Shown piece after piece: positions 45,415 through 57,602 of a DNA stretch of 64,000 nt; positions within the stretch are counted from its first letter, which is position 1, and each line of letters starts with the position of its first letter. The translations under genes were made by a program, and so were the position numbers. The stretch spans positions 1 to 64,000 of the forward strand of contig NW_022985555.1 of the NCBI RefSeq assembly GCF_010093815.1, given 5' to 3'. This stretch comes from Pseudovirgaria hyperparasitica. Taxonomy: Eukaryota; Ascomycota; Dothideomycetes; Acrospermales; Acrospermaceae. A model generated the notes under the pieces. The model was not told where the DNA came from. It did not search any database and saw only the letters and a program-made list of their open reading frames with translations.

Positions 45415-48369
45415 ATGGCTACTCAACCTTCAGTCACGATGGACACTCTCATCACCATCAAGGTAGCCTTGGAAGGAAGTAACAGAAGATTCAAAATCCC
45501 TCTCAAGGACCTCGGAGCCAACGTCTTAGAGAATAAGGTATGTCACCCTCTTTCTTCCCAGTCATATGAGATAAGGTTGCCCCAAGTGCATGTAAGGGCT
45601 TGCTGGAGACACTCGATGGCTACTACCACCCTTCTTCATACTGTTCATATTCTCGCGTAGAGGTCTGTTTGCAGTATTACATCTGAGTGCTGGTCGCCAG
45701 TGCTACCTTTTACGCCTATCATCGCGCCTCGTTGCCTTGCGTTCTTCGGCCATCTTAAACCTATAGCTGACGAAATACTATAGCTTCGAGCTGGCCTTGC
45801 TATTCCTACGAATCAAAAGGTTGTCTTTGAGCGCTTTTCTGATAGTGCTGGTGCCTACGTCATCCTTGACCCTTCCAATACCCAAGTCTATAAAACTTTG
45901 TTCCGCGCGGCGAAGGCCAAGCTCAAGCTCCGCTTGAAAGCGACCATTGTTACCAAGAACGACACGGCTTCGCCTGCAGCAGTTGAAACGAACCCCACGG
46001 TTGGGACAAATACCTCCTTGCCATTAGATCTCAATGGAATGAGCCTGAGCCTGAAGCAGGCTAGGCCATGCGAGCCTGAAGCACCCTCGACTACTGCGGC
46101 TACAGAGGCCATCGAGGATAAGAAACAAGTTTCAAGACCGCAAAGCTATGTAACCTCAGGACTTCAGACACAACTTGCCTTCCGTGCCAAGGACACGACC
46201 GTAGCCTCTCCGTCCTGTGCCTGGTCAGTCTATTGCAACCAGTGCGACAAGCCCATGTCGAACGAATATTTCCACTGCAGCATCTGCGATGACGGCGATT
46301 ATGACCTTTGCGTCACATGCAATGAAACTGGATTTCATTGCCGCGATGCCAGCCACTGGCTAGTCAAGAGATTTGTCCAGAACGGCCAAGTTGTCAATAG
46401 CACCTCAGAGAGAGTTGCGCCACAAGTGTCGGCTCCGGCTCCAACAGGCCAGAAGATTCATATTCAGGAAAAGCAGCCTACGGTCATGCAGACGGACTTG
46501 CTATCGCGAACCTGCAACTCTTGTATCAATATACTTCCGGAGTCAGAGTTTGTCACTTGCAAGGATTGTGAAGACTACGACCTTTGCATTCCTTGCCATG
46601 TAGCAGCAAGGCATGGTCACCACCCAGGCCATACCTTTATCCCTGCTACTAAAGAAACCATGATTGGTCCGCTCGCAGAGTTCTTGTGCAGCGCTGGCAG
46701 GAATGTACGTCACGCCGCTGTATGTGATGGTTGCGACAAGTATATCTATGGTATTCGTCACAAATGTCTCCACTGCCCAGACTGGGATTACTGCTCCAAG
46801 TGCGTCAAAGCCGCTAGATTCAATCATCCATCGCATCGATTTGTACCAATCTACGACCCCCTTCCAGAACCTCGTTCGATGCCAGTGAGACACCATGGCA
46901 TCTTCTGTGACGGCCCTCTTTGCAAGGACAGGAAAAGCGGAGAGTACATCGAAGGGGTTCGCTACAAATGTGCTGTATGCAACGATACTGACTTCTGCGC
47001 AAATTGTGAAGCTGCTCCATGCAACAGGCATAACCGAACACATCCTCTCCTCAAGTTCAAGACACCTGTCCGCAATGTCAGTGTGACTACTATGGGCGAA
47101 GATAGGCAAGGATCCGCCATGACTATCATGGGAGATCACAAAGCGAGTGGCACGCGCAGATCTGCGTCCACTGAAACTGTTACTGTCCCTTCAACAAATG
47201 CTGCCACTCAGGTCCAGACAGTCATTGACTTCAAACCGCGCGAGGTACCCATCCTCAAGCAAGAGCAGGCCAATATGAATGATCTTCTGGCGGAGCCAAT
47301 CCAGGAGAAGGATCAAGTTCAAAATTTGATGACAACGTCTCTTACGCAGGCTCCTTCAGTAGAGACCATCGATTCACTCGAATTGGTAGCTCACTTCGTG
47401 CGCGATACCGTCCCTGATGGAACTAAGATACTTCCTGGGGCACTGTTCACTCAAGTGTGGACCTTGCAGAACCCCGGTCCTCATCCGTGGCCTGCTGGTT
47501 GCAGTGTTCGTTACGTAGGTGGAGACAACATGCTGAATGTTGACGACAATCACCCGTCCAGTGCAACAGAGATTAACGAGGCTACTGAGAGTAATGTAAT
47601 TCAGCGCCTGGTCCAGGTCGGTGAGGAGGTCTCGTTCCGAGTTCTCATGAAGGCACCAAAACGCCAGGGTATCGCCATTTCATACTGGCGTCTCAAGGCC
47701 ATGGATGGAACGCCATTCGGGCATCGCTTATGGTGTCATATCGACAGCACGAGCAATACTCCGGCCAAAGCCACCAGCAGCACAAAGTCTGGAAATCCTT
47801 CGCATCCAGATAGTCGGTTCTATTCCCCCCAACAGCAACTTCTGACACATCATCAGCAACTTCTAAAGCTGCAGGCGCAAGCCATAAAAAGACGCCAGGA
47901 GGCTGAGGATGAACAACAGAAGTCTCGTCAACAAGAAGCCACTCTGATCGAGGCTAACCTGAAGCGTCATGCTGAAGTGCGCGCTGAAGCTATCGAGAGT
48001 ATGCGTCGCGCAGCCGAGCTCATGGACGCGGAACTGGAACGGTCATCCCCCTACACAGTAGAAGAGAAGCCGCCGGTCAAAGTCGCCACGGAATACGCAA
48101 AGTCTTTTGAACAGAGAGGCTCAATGATATTTCCCCAACTTGACAAAGAGTCTCCAATATCTAGCCTGCACGAGGCGGTCACTGCTCTGCAATCACACGC
48201 TTCCACTGAACAAATCGAAACGGAGACAATCCAATCACCCAGTGTCCAGAGCGACGTTGACTTTTTTGAGGACGCGGAGACCATCGAGTACTCGGAAACT
48301 TCGGACGAGGGCTTTGCCACCGATGAAGAATACGAGATATTAGACGCTAGCGATCATGAACTTCATTAG
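45415..48369 (+). CDS. nbr1: NBR1-type selective autophagy receptor
   Basis: Cargo receptor that links ubiquitinated or aggregated cargo and organelles to Atg8 on the autophagosome membrane. Exons 45415-45537 and 45784-48369 with a 246-bp phase-0 intron, the longest in this window, give 902 aa. Domains in order: PB1-like (about 10-95; ITIKVALEGSNRRFKIPLKD), four ZZ zinc fingers (about 190-235, 283-325, 353-395, 413-460; e.g. CDGCDKYIYGIRHKCLHC), the Nbr1 FW domain (about 575-697; Trp-rich, e.g. TQVWTLQNPGPHPWPAGCSV and SYWRLKAMDGTPFGHRLW), a Gln/Glu-rich helix, and an acidic C-terminus. A good LC3-interacting motif, EEYEILD (YEIL core, about 890), lies 10 residues from the end. Four ZZ fingers rather than one is known for filamentous fungi. 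All parts look intact. Confidence 0.93.
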
Positions 48370-48967
48370 GTAGCAGGCAGAAGCTAACATACGTATGGAC
48401 AACTCAATCTTGCTCCCCTACGCCCGCCCACTTCTTTCTGTAGAAGTCTGAGGTGCCCGGAAGGGCAAAGGCGCGGCAAAATCTAATATGTCTAACCGGA
48501 TTTTTCAAGGTTTCTTCCGCTTTAGTATGTTATTTTATGTGTAAGGGTTATGGTGTCGGACGGGGGACGGCATAGGACACTCCTTTGAGAAATTAGACTA
48601 ATGTTTAGGAGCAGAGGCTTTCCACTCTCTTGAAAGCTTGTGGTGCAGGTGAACACTTAGCGTTTGCTTCAGCTAATTCCTTTATGTTACCTCAAATTCG
48701 ACTAAAGTAAATAAGATTATTCGATATTTTGTACGTGTGTATGCTGCTGCTGCTGCTGCTGCTGCTACTGCTGTGTGTGTAGTGTTCTCGTGTGCGTTGA
48801 GCGGGTGACGAGCTTTGTCTTGGCAGTTTCGATTCCGACTTATACCTAACTGCCCAGATATTGGTTCAGGAACAACACCTACGGCCCTAATCTACAATAA
48901 CAACTCACGTCCATACTCTTTGGTCACGCCAGATTATACCGTGCTGTCTACATCGCCTCTTGATCAA
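48370..48967. other. Intergenic region nbr1 to HAD gene with CTG microsatellite
   Basis: Contains the nbr1 3' UTR and the promoter of the HAD hydrolase. A (CTG)n run of about eight units with one interruption lies at about 48742-48773 and passes into (GT)n at about 48772-48780. No gene recognised. Confidence 0.55.
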
Positions 48968-50281
48968 ATGCTCCGAAACTTTCGAATATTGCGCAGACGC
49001 CTGACATCAACCTCATCGAGTAGTATCACCAAATCAAACATGACAGACCAAGCACGCATATTTCGGCCTCTCAGAGATGATTCCGATAAGAAAGATGGTG
49101 TGGTACTGAGGGGCATCATTTTTGATGTTGACGGGACACTTTGTAAGTCTGCTTCAGTCGTCTCCGAAGGTTGTTGGGTATCGAGCGGATTGGTTGGGCT
49201 ATCCGTATGAGAACCAGCCATAATGTTTCACTCTAAGGTTATTGTGGCGATAGGAGAAGGACTGGTCTGCTCTGAAAGAGAGACGGCTGATCTGCGTTGT
49301 TTGCATAGGCTTGCCGCAGAACTACATGTTTGGGCAGATGCGGTATGTTAAGTTTTTCGAAGTCCACCGTTCCATTCGCACCGACAGCATGTACGACTAT
49401 CCATTTACTTCAGTGTTCATATAACCTATGTAGTCACTCCTTCTGCTCATCTTTGCTTTCTCACAACTGGGCTGATCACGGCAAGCGCCGCCCTCAAAAT
49501 CGACAAATCCGTCGATATCCTCGAGCACATTTTCTCACTCCCACAGCCCGAACAAGACGCTGCACAAGATGCGATCAAATCAATCGAGCGCGAGGCCATG
49601 GCACTGCAGCAGCCACAGGAAGGTGTGGTCGAGCTCATGGAGTATTTGCAAGCAAAGGGGTTGAGAAAGGGTATATGCACGAGGAACTTCAAGTATGAAT
49701 TCCCAAACCTTGTACTAGGAGGGTTCGGTTCGGGGTTGAGAATCTGACCTTCCTGCGCTCTGCATTGCGGTGCTGATGTTTCCAGTGCACCCGTGGACCA
49801 TCTCCTTTCAAAGTTTCTCCCAGGACACACTATGGATCTGATCATAACGCGCTCGTTCTACCCACCAAAACCCGATCCTGCCGGAATTCTGCATATTGCA
49901 AACGTGTGGGCGGAGACTGATGGGTGGAGTATGCCTACTGCGTCACAACGGGACCCTATTCTAACTCCGGTCGTCCCTCGGACCCCGACTTTAACGCATC
50001 ATCCCCGTCAATCCCAGACCTCCACCGTGACTTCCGCCGTACCAACACCAAAAAGTGTCCAACAAGGGGAGAGGCTGGATGTGATCATGGTGGGCGATAG
50101 TATTGACGATATGACGGCGGGATATCGGGCTGGCGCAGCGACAGTGTTATTGATCAATCGGGAAAATGAACATTTGGCGGATCATGAGCATACGGATGTG
50201 GTGGTGAAGAAATTGAGTGATTTAATTGAGATTCTAGAGGCAGGGTTTAGAGGGAAGACCAAAAGGTCTGGGCAAGTTTGA
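48968..50281 (+). CDS. HAD-superfamily hydrolase (subfamily IA phosphatase-like)
   Basis: Predicted phosphatase using an Asp nucleophile; substrate unknown. Four exons, 48968-49142, 49309-49342, 49486-49692 and 49786-50281, give 303 aa; the second exon is only 34 bp. HAD motif I is IIFDVDGTL, completed across the first splice by CLPQNYMFGQMR. Motif II corresponds to KGICTRNF (Thr). The motif III lysine is in PPKPDPAGIL, and motif IV is MVGDSIDDMTAGYRAGA. A ~40-residue Pro/Thr/Ser-rich insertion lies between motifs III and IV. The first 24 residues (MLRNFRILRRRLTSTSSSS) are basic and hydroxylated, a plausible mitochondrial presequence; a second ATG at 49040 (MTDQARIF) would give a cytosolic form. 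The exon joins restore every motif, so the model is well supported. Confidence 0.87.
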
Positions 50282-50939
50282 GGGCGTAGGTGTGTAGATA
50301 CAGTGAGGAAAATAAATCTGGACAACAATCTGGACAGACTTCGCTGCCCGAAACGTGCCTGATATGTCCCCAGACTGATTTTCTAATACTGTAGATAGAA
50401 TCGACGGTTATAGCATAGCTGGCGTGTGTCATGAAACTTCCCTGTCTGTGTCTATACCCATGCAGGGAAACTTTCTGCATCTTTCCTGGCATCCATGTGT
50501 GGCCCTACAAGTCCTTGCGTCTCTGCATATATGACCATGTGCGGTCATCGGTCCCAAATAGTCCGAGCACCCCGGTGCTTGTCTCTTTAGGATCAAAGAA
50601 CGGCGCCTGGACTCTTACGCTGGCCTTTACAGGCCTGCAAGCGATGTACTTCTAGGCGGCCACCCGTACTGTCGGGACTGGCCTTGGGATGAACAGCGTA
50701 ATCATGCATGATGACTGCGTGCATGATGACTGTGTAAGGACGAGTATGTGATGCAGATTTGCCAGGTTTCGGGCGATTCTCCGAGGAGTCACTAGTGCCA
50801 CCACGAGCCAGTATTTGCCTTGCGGTTAGATATCTATCTGCAAGGGAGTGTGTGTGCAGATGATACTCTGTCTGGTGTTACGAATGTCCCTGGCTCCTCC
50901 CAACGCTATAAGTGCGCGATTAGGGCATGCTGTATATTA
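50282..50939. other. Convergent intergenic region
   Basis: Lies between the 3' ends of the HAD gene and the Zn2Cys6 gene. Short ORFs without support; a small direct repeat of GCATGATGACTG(C/T)GT at about 50705-50735 is the only structure noticed. Confidence 0.4.
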
Positions 50940-52683
50940 TTACCATGTGACAAATCGCTTCACCCCTGGCTTGTTCAATTTATGCTCTGCTGTCGTCCTC
51001 ATCTCTGCTTCCGCTTGCCTCGGCCCTGTATAATGGATCGCCACGCCCTTGATGCGGCATTCTTCCGGGATATCCTTCGCACACGTGACGGGGCCTGGCA
51101 CAGCATCCTCTTCCAGACACATGCATTCAAAGGCGAGACGGGCAGCCAAGACGCCGTCCCAGAGGCCCTCCCGCCGTGGATAGTGCAGCATCAGTCCGAG
51201 GGCTTTTCTGCGAAGGAGTGGTTCTCTACAGCGTGCGGCGACGAGATATAGCGGGAAGACGACGCCGAAGCGGCAGGAGAAGGAAGGAGGGCGTTTTGAT
51301 ATGTCCATGATGCGTCGTGCCTCGGCGCAGTATTCGTCACATTCGTTCGGATACTGCTCTCGGATGCCCGGCGTGCAGAAGACTGTTGCCGCGAGCTCGT
51401 CCACGCAGGTCTCGCCGAGGATTCGGGCTGCACAGTCTACGATCGACGTGAATGAGGGTACAACGTTATCCCATGCCACTTCGCCGTACATGGGACTCTG
51501 CGAGAGTATAGCGAGTGTGGATGACGCGATGCTGCGATAAAGCCGGAGCATTGAGACCGTTTTCTTCTGCCGAAAGTCCAGGTTGTGCAGCTCCTTATCT
51601 ACATATGATTCCAGCGCGAGACCGAATTTGCGAAATCGTGCAGAAAAGTCTTTGTGCTTGTCTATTGCCAAGCGTACGAGCTCCTGACTTGGAGGTGTAT
51701 GTGAGATCTCCTGAAGCGAACTCAGAAGCCCGTTGAAGTTTGCCTCTGAGCATGCTTCTGCCTCGGCGAGTGAATGGAATATCTCAGGGGGTTCCTGTGG
51801 GTTGACTGCCGCTCCCGGTAATGTGATCCAGTCTTTGAGATTGACGTCCGGAAGGAGGGCTCGTGCCATACTATCCAGCCCAATAAATGCACCCCGTATC
51901 GACCCTACCGTCAAAGGATGGCTCTCGAAAGAAGGTGATTGACCTGTCTGCATCTCCGCGAGCATATACAAAGCGTGACGTAAATGAGCCAACCCAGTCG
52001 CCTGGTGGCCCTGTAAGCATGCGAATGAGAAGTACAGCATACAGAGTGTCAGCATAGTCTCTATTTCTGCCTTTACGACTGTCTGTTGCCTTATATGAGT
52101 TAAAGATTGATTGCATTGCTGCAAGGCGAAACGAATCTGCAGATCTGAAGGATCATCTGGAACTACGGTCGTATGCCCAGACAGAAATTTCTGATGCATC
52201 GCTCCTAATGCGGTCAGAGCATGTCGAATTTCAGGCCGGAACTGAGAGGCCTGAAGAGTGCCATTGACGAAAACAGAAGAGTCGAAGAAACCCGTGAACT
52301 CGCATGCTGTATGGACTTGAAAGAAGTGGAAAAATTCACGCTCCTCGGCAGTTCCGATCAGGAGACTGGGATCCTCGATCAATAATCGAACAGGAGAAGC
52401 AGAAGAAGACTTTCGAGTCAGTGCATCCTGGACCTCATAACCGTCGCATTGGCGACCAGTGGATACACATCGTCGACAGAACGGTTTGGCTTCATCACAC
52501 TTGATTCTCCGGACCCTGCAAAGGATCAGCATCCGCGAAAGGCCATGTATCGGCTAGAATAGTACGCGGGATGCGGCGTTCGATGAATCTGTCGCTCACA
52601 TACCTGCAAGTTCTGCATCCTGTCTTAGTCTTTGGCTTCCAAGTCTTGACCCTTTTGCGATTGTCTTCATGAGCCGCTCTCAT
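50940..52683 (-). CDS. Zn2Cys6 fungal transcription factor
   Basis: Nuclear DNA-binding regulator of unknown target genes. Exons 52604-52683 and 50940-52515 with an 88-bp phase-2 intron give 551 aa. The binuclear cluster is formed only after splicing: Cys23 and Cys26 (GCRTC) in exon 1, then Cys33, Cys40, Cys43 and Cys50 in exon 2 (IKCDEAKPFCRRCVSTGRQC). The spacing C-x2-C-x6-C-x6-C-x2-C-x6-C is canonical. The remaining ~450 residues are helical and fit the fungal_trans_2-type regulatory region (FFHFFQVHTACEFTGFFDSS; ARRIMDISKRPPSFSCRFGV). No neighbouring metabolic cluster suggests a pathway. The start ATG 52683 is the first in frame; the open frame goes slightly higher only to a non-ATG codon. 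Confidence 0.88.
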
Positions 52684-55090
52684 GGTCAGCACAAGAGAAC
52701 AAGTCCGTACGAAGTGTCTGTAGTGACCAGTGATGACGCGAGCAGATCAGTAAGCGGTAGGATGTTAAATTAGTGGGCATTCAAAGCATGACCTCAGCAT
52801 GGCATGATGCTGTGTATGTTGGGACGATGCTGCATGGTGTGACAAGTTGACAACTCGGCACGATAAAGCAGCGAGATGGGCGGCCAAGTGTAGTAGACGT
52901 TATGGGGGCGGTAGAACAGTAGGCTGCACTATTGACAGTCGGGTTGAAGACTGTTGTATCGTTTGGTGTGATATTGTGTAGTTGTATGAGAGCAACAGCA
53001 TCAGCATCAGCATCAGCATCAGCAGTAGGCTGCAATTATGGCCTTCTTCCATCCTGATCCGACGTTGGGGCTGAAAACGTCTAGCATGCTCATTGGTTAG
53101 CGCTGGCCGCTTGATCGACCTGAACGATCTCACCAATAGCAGCTGCAGCGTGACACGACACAGTTGGATCATACTTAATGATCATAATACACACCTAGGC
53201 AAATATACTCTCCTGCTCATAGCCATGGCTCAGCAAGTACTCTTAATTCGTCGGAAGTAGTACCCATTTTACTCAAATATCGTTGCATCTATGCTCGGCG
53301 TACTGGCAAGGTAAACAACACTATTCACCAGAAGCTCAGACCAGTCTCCCAGGTTCCCGTATGGAATACCAATGCACGGGAACTCTAGGGCTCAGATCTA
53401 TATCAGGGTACTTCGGCAAGAATCCGCACTGATGCTTTAGACGATCGACCAGGTAGATAAGCCAACCCACATCTACTACCTAGGTAATCCCAACGTATCT
53501 GAGCACATGCATTTCCTCCGGGGCGGTGTCTCTTGATACAACGAATTGAAATTCCACGTCGACCAATCTTGGCATTCTCTTTTTTCTTTTCGGAAAAATT
53601 TCCGCGTGTTATATATATAGCCACTTCAGCAAAGCGAGCCTTCTGAGAGTCTTTGCCTTATGGCTTGCACGTAAGTCACGATACTTTCTAAAGGCTGATA
53701 TTCCGGGAGTTCATCCTGGGCAAAGAAAAGGAACACGTTACTTGGCAGCACTTCTCAATGTCGATCACAGGGTAATGCTTCAGTATACTGGCCGCGTATC
53801 CATGCCACGTCGATTTGACGAGTCACACCTATGAGGGTACGACGTTCGGACGAGATACGTTCGAAAGTGAGCAGCACGGCAGAATCAAGACATCGTTCGA
53901 AGGGAGGACATTGCTCCACCCAGACGTGAGCATATATACAATCGGATACAATCCAAGGGCCTAGATTAGGATTGTATGATTAGTCACTCTAGAAGTACAG
54001 ATTCAGGTTACAATCTATGCCAAGGGATGAGCTTATACCGTCTTGGCAATTATCTCGAGGCGTGGATTGAGCTTGTATTCTCTATCAAAATTTTGGCCCA
54101 GATTGAGACTGCACAGATTAGGATTGCATATGCCCATCTCTGGCTCCACCGTGATTGGTGTTATAAGATTAGCACAACCAAAGCAGGAGAAGAGAAACCT
54201 GTATGACGTAAGACTTAAGACTGTTTTCCATGTCTTTACTAAACACAACAGAATTCCTCTCTATAATTAGTGCCTTGGTAGTATTGATGTGCCGTACGAC
54301 TTCACGCTCTAGGATTTCTGGTTGAACGCTACCATTGTGCGATGTCCATACATTGCCTCGAGACCCCATACCAAACAAGTGAAGTTTAAGAACGTTTCCA
54401 ATATGTCATGGATCTGAGGCGGTACAAAGGGTTGTTGCATGATAGGTGGGAAGGCGACAATACCTATCGTAACCGTAGGACCGGACCCCGAAATCATGCT
54501 CACCCTCTCCATCATTTTGGAACACCAGGCCCTGCAATACACACAGCCAAGACGTGTCTACGCAGAACAAGTGTCGTCCTGACCTCCCAAGATCACTACA
54601 GACACCAGTGATCCAAATAGCGTATTCTGCAGTGCTGCTTAGACCTGCGCACTGATACTCAACGATAAAGGGGTAAATAACATCAGGACAGTCACGAAAG
54701 GATCTACAACCTGAACTAATTTGTTATGCAATCCAAGTATTGACTTGTCATTGATCATCATTTATACATCGTAAATAGGCCGCTCCAACGCCAGTTCAAC
54801 TGCAATCCACATGAAAGGAAGAGAAAGCAAGAACGGAATGACTTTAAGAGAAATGGCTTGCTGAAACCGCAGGCAAGAACGCCGAGGACCGACTCCACAC
54901 ACCTGACACATACAGGAATAAGATTAACTCCGCAAATGTAGACTGTGAACGTTCTCCATGAAGATCAAGACTCCACGCCATGAATAAGACAAAACGGCTG
55001 TCTATGCACAAGTACCAACCAGTAATGCGGGCAGGACGAAGCAGGGGAAATGGTTCACGATAGTGTAGACGACCAAAGAACATGTGACTG
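52684..55090. other. Intergenic region between Zn2Cys6 gene and cdc14
   Basis: About 2.4 kb with no recognised gene. It holds the Zn2Cys6 promoter, a CAGCAT microsatellite (52996-53025), a 9-bp inverted repeat with a 14-bp loop (53946-53954 and 53969-53977), and the cdc14 3' UTR. A TATATATATA string near 53613 lies about 30 bp before an ATG at 53660, but no supported gene follows. Confidence 0.45.
52996..53025. repeat. (CAGCAT)n microsatellite
   Basis: About five tandem hexamers, the last one degenerate. It lies in the Zn2Cys6 gene's upstream region, about 310 bp from the start codon. Confidence 0.8.
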
Positions 55091-57130
55091 TCACCGCGAT
55101 TTGGAGCTGGCCAGTGTTCCAACGCTTCCAACCCTCCCGCTGGTCTTTCGTACTCCATTCTTAGTGTCGGTGGTACTTCGCCGGATGGGGCTTCGTTGCT
55201 TGCCTACCGTTATCGCGCTTGCTCCACTGCCACTCTTCGTGCTACCTGGTGTCTTAGGTCTGGCATTGACACCTTGATTTTCGACGTCGCTTTCACCACC
55301 AGTCATATATGTCGTAGATGTAGTCATGGTGGTAGTGCAGCTAATAGCGCGTCTTTTCGATGACGACTGCATTGGCGATCGCGAAGTATTCCTCCGCATC
55401 ATGCGGAGCTGGAATTCTTCCTCTGATTCTGAATCACCCTGAGTGTGACGTGACATGGTAACTACTTCGGTATCAGGGTGAACAAATGGCTCATTTTCTG
55501 AACGACGCATTGGTGAGTTGTGCCTTGAGCTCGGTCCGTACACCTTGCTGGTCTTTCGTGGCTGGCCAGGCGTTGGCGCAGGTAAATTGTCCTCGGCTAC
55601 ATCTATGGCGCCGCCAGATGATTGATCGTTTGACGTTATCTCGCCTAGTGCGGACCGCTTTGATCCTCCGTTCGGAGGTGTGAATGTCTGACCATTGCTA
55701 GCAAGGCGTTGCTTATGTTTCGTAGGAGTCGAAGGAGCCATAGCTCGAAGCTTTTCCTTCATCGAGTCTTCGAACCACCACTCTCGGAACACTCCCTGCT
55801 TAAGGTGGAGCCAGTGTTGCTGGGGGCCGACCACCATCCCTGGACGCATGAATCTCATGAACGCAATCACTTCGTTTGCTGTGAAACCGTGTCTGTATAT
55901 GAGGTACGCGCCGATTAGACAACCCGTGCGGCCGAGACCGGCTTTGCAATGCACAGCGATGCCTTTATTGTTCGCAATCATCTCGTGAGCCATGTTCACA
56001 AATTTCCTGACCAAGCCCAAGGGAGGACAGGTCCCGTCATCAAATATCATATCGAGGTGCTGAATCCCAAGTGCAGTGAAGTACGATGGACAGTAGAGTT
56101 CAGAGTTTAGACGAACTACAAGGCCGATGTTGCGCGCCGAGAAATGAGATAAGACGTTCTTGAATGGAGTTGGTAATTTCGATTTCTGGACCTCTGCGAT
56201 ACTGGAAGGGAGAGCAGCAAACAATGGCGAGGTGGTAGGGATCGGTGCAATGGGTTGATGTTGTGGCGATGCAAATGCGAGGAAGTTGGGAGTTAACCAG
56301 TTGAAGTCGCCCATGTCGACGCGTTCATACTTCTCATATCTGCAGCGACATCAGTTTGCGACCTCGTAAGTGCGCTAGGGACTCACTCTTCAAGGCTAAA
56401 ATCTTTCAGACCGACCAGTCCCTCCTCTTTTGCCTTCCAGACACCGTACACGATGTCCTGTATGTTTAGAGTGAAGTCAGCTTGACTATAACCTGCATCC
56501 CTGAAAGGCATGCAGGGTGGTTCCATCTGCGCAATGGGCGCAAGTGCTAGATGTGGTGGCCAGGCTTGAATCATAACCATGTAACATGCAAGGATACAGG
56601 CAGCATTTGCACGACCTTAAAATAATCAGTGTATAGCCCATGGATTTCGTGAAATGGGAACGTACTCCTTGAGTCAGCGTGGCACCAGAAGACAACGCTT
56701 CTCTCCTCATTCGCAGGGTCACCAAGCACCTCATGTAACTGTACCGCGAAACGATAGAGATGGCCAATGTGTAGCGGACCGAAGTCATGATAGAAAGCAT
56801 TGTATAGGAGCGTGCGATCTATAGAGAAGTATACAGGAGGGCTGGCCTTTGACGGGCTGGCTGCGGCGGTCGGGCCTCCCTGTGCCTTCGTTGAGCGCTT
56901 CGATGGCGAGCGGCTCTCTTTCACGGGGTAGGGGAACGGGGTATGCGCATTTGGAGGATGGGTATAGGAGGCGAGATAGAGCCGATCTAAGTTCCATCGA
57001 TTAGTATATTGTGTTAACCAACAGCGCGCTTCTGCCTTATACCTTGAATGTATTCGATGACCTGTCCGTAGCTAGTGCTTCCGGTTGGAACTCGTTCCGA
57101 CTGCGATCGCGAATGGCCCGGAGAGGGCAT
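55091..57130 (-). CDS. cdc14: Dual-specificity protein phosphatase Cdc14
   Basis: Removes phosphate from CDK sites to allow mitotic exit and septation; in filamentous fungi it also affects sporulation. Exons 57043-57130, 56666-56986, 56387-56615 and 55091-56339 with introns of 56, 50 and 47 bp give 628 aa. The N-terminal domain reads EYIQDRLYLASYTHPPNAHT, then TLLYNAFYHDFGPLHIGHLY, RANAACILACYMVMIQAW and DAGYSQADFTLNIQDIVYGV. The catalytic loop is HCKAGLGRTG with Cys at about 344, preceded by DDGTCPP and followed by MRFMRPGMVVGPQQHWL, all family-typical. The ~260-residue C-terminal tail is disordered, rich in Ser-Pro and Thr-Pro sites and basic residues. The third intron splits GAA in EEYEKYERVDMGDFNW. 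It shares a 472-bp divergent promoter with the SET gene. Confidence 0.95.
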
Positions 57131-57602
57131 TGTATATGTGATGATGTCTGAAGTTTTTTAAGAACTGATGGCACCTCTGTAGTGTCTCAAAATGCGATGA
57201 GCTGTCCCTAGTGGTGCGCCGACGACGATGAAAACGAAGACGATAATGAATAGTAGTGATGCACCAGAAGGCAATCTCAATGCACACAGAGCCACAGCGC
57301 GCAATAAGAAATAGAGTAATGATGTCTTGCTGCTGTTGTTGTCGTTATTGTTGTTGTTGACTGTGACAGACGTGCTCGGGAGGGAGTTAGAGGTTAAAGT
57401 ATGCCTGAGCATCTAGTGTTTTGATGTTTACAGCCCGCTAGCGCATCCCGTGTTTTGCGCTTGGGCCGACCCTTGAAGTAGTGGGCCCAAGTTTTGGCTG
57501 TTGTCATGAGAACGGCCCTGAACAGGCGTCGCCACGTACCGTCGTGGATTTACTGCAGGCCTTGAACATTATTCGGCATTCTGTCAACAAATAATTAGCA
57601 TC
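57131..57602. promoter_or_regulatory. Divergent promoter of cdc14 and the SET gene
   Basis: 472 bp between two divergent start codons, so both promoters must lie within it. It holds an imperfect GTT-rich microsatellite at about 57334-57360, which creates an Asn-rich chance ORF on the minus strand. Confidence 0.5.

Noticed and set aside
53660-53860. Possible tiny gene behind a TATATATATA string, with a GTAAGT just after an ATG
   Set aside because: Several acceptors give different short peptides and none looks like a known protein.
53946-53977. Inverted repeat ATACAATCC ... GGATTGTAT
   Set aside because: Nine-base arms with a 14-base loop in a 2.4-kb spacer are expected by chance; no target-site duplication or element seen.
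57158-57412. Asn-rich 84-codon ORF upstream of cdc14
   Set aside because: Its Asn run is just the GTT/AAC microsatellite read in frame; it lies in the divergent promoter.
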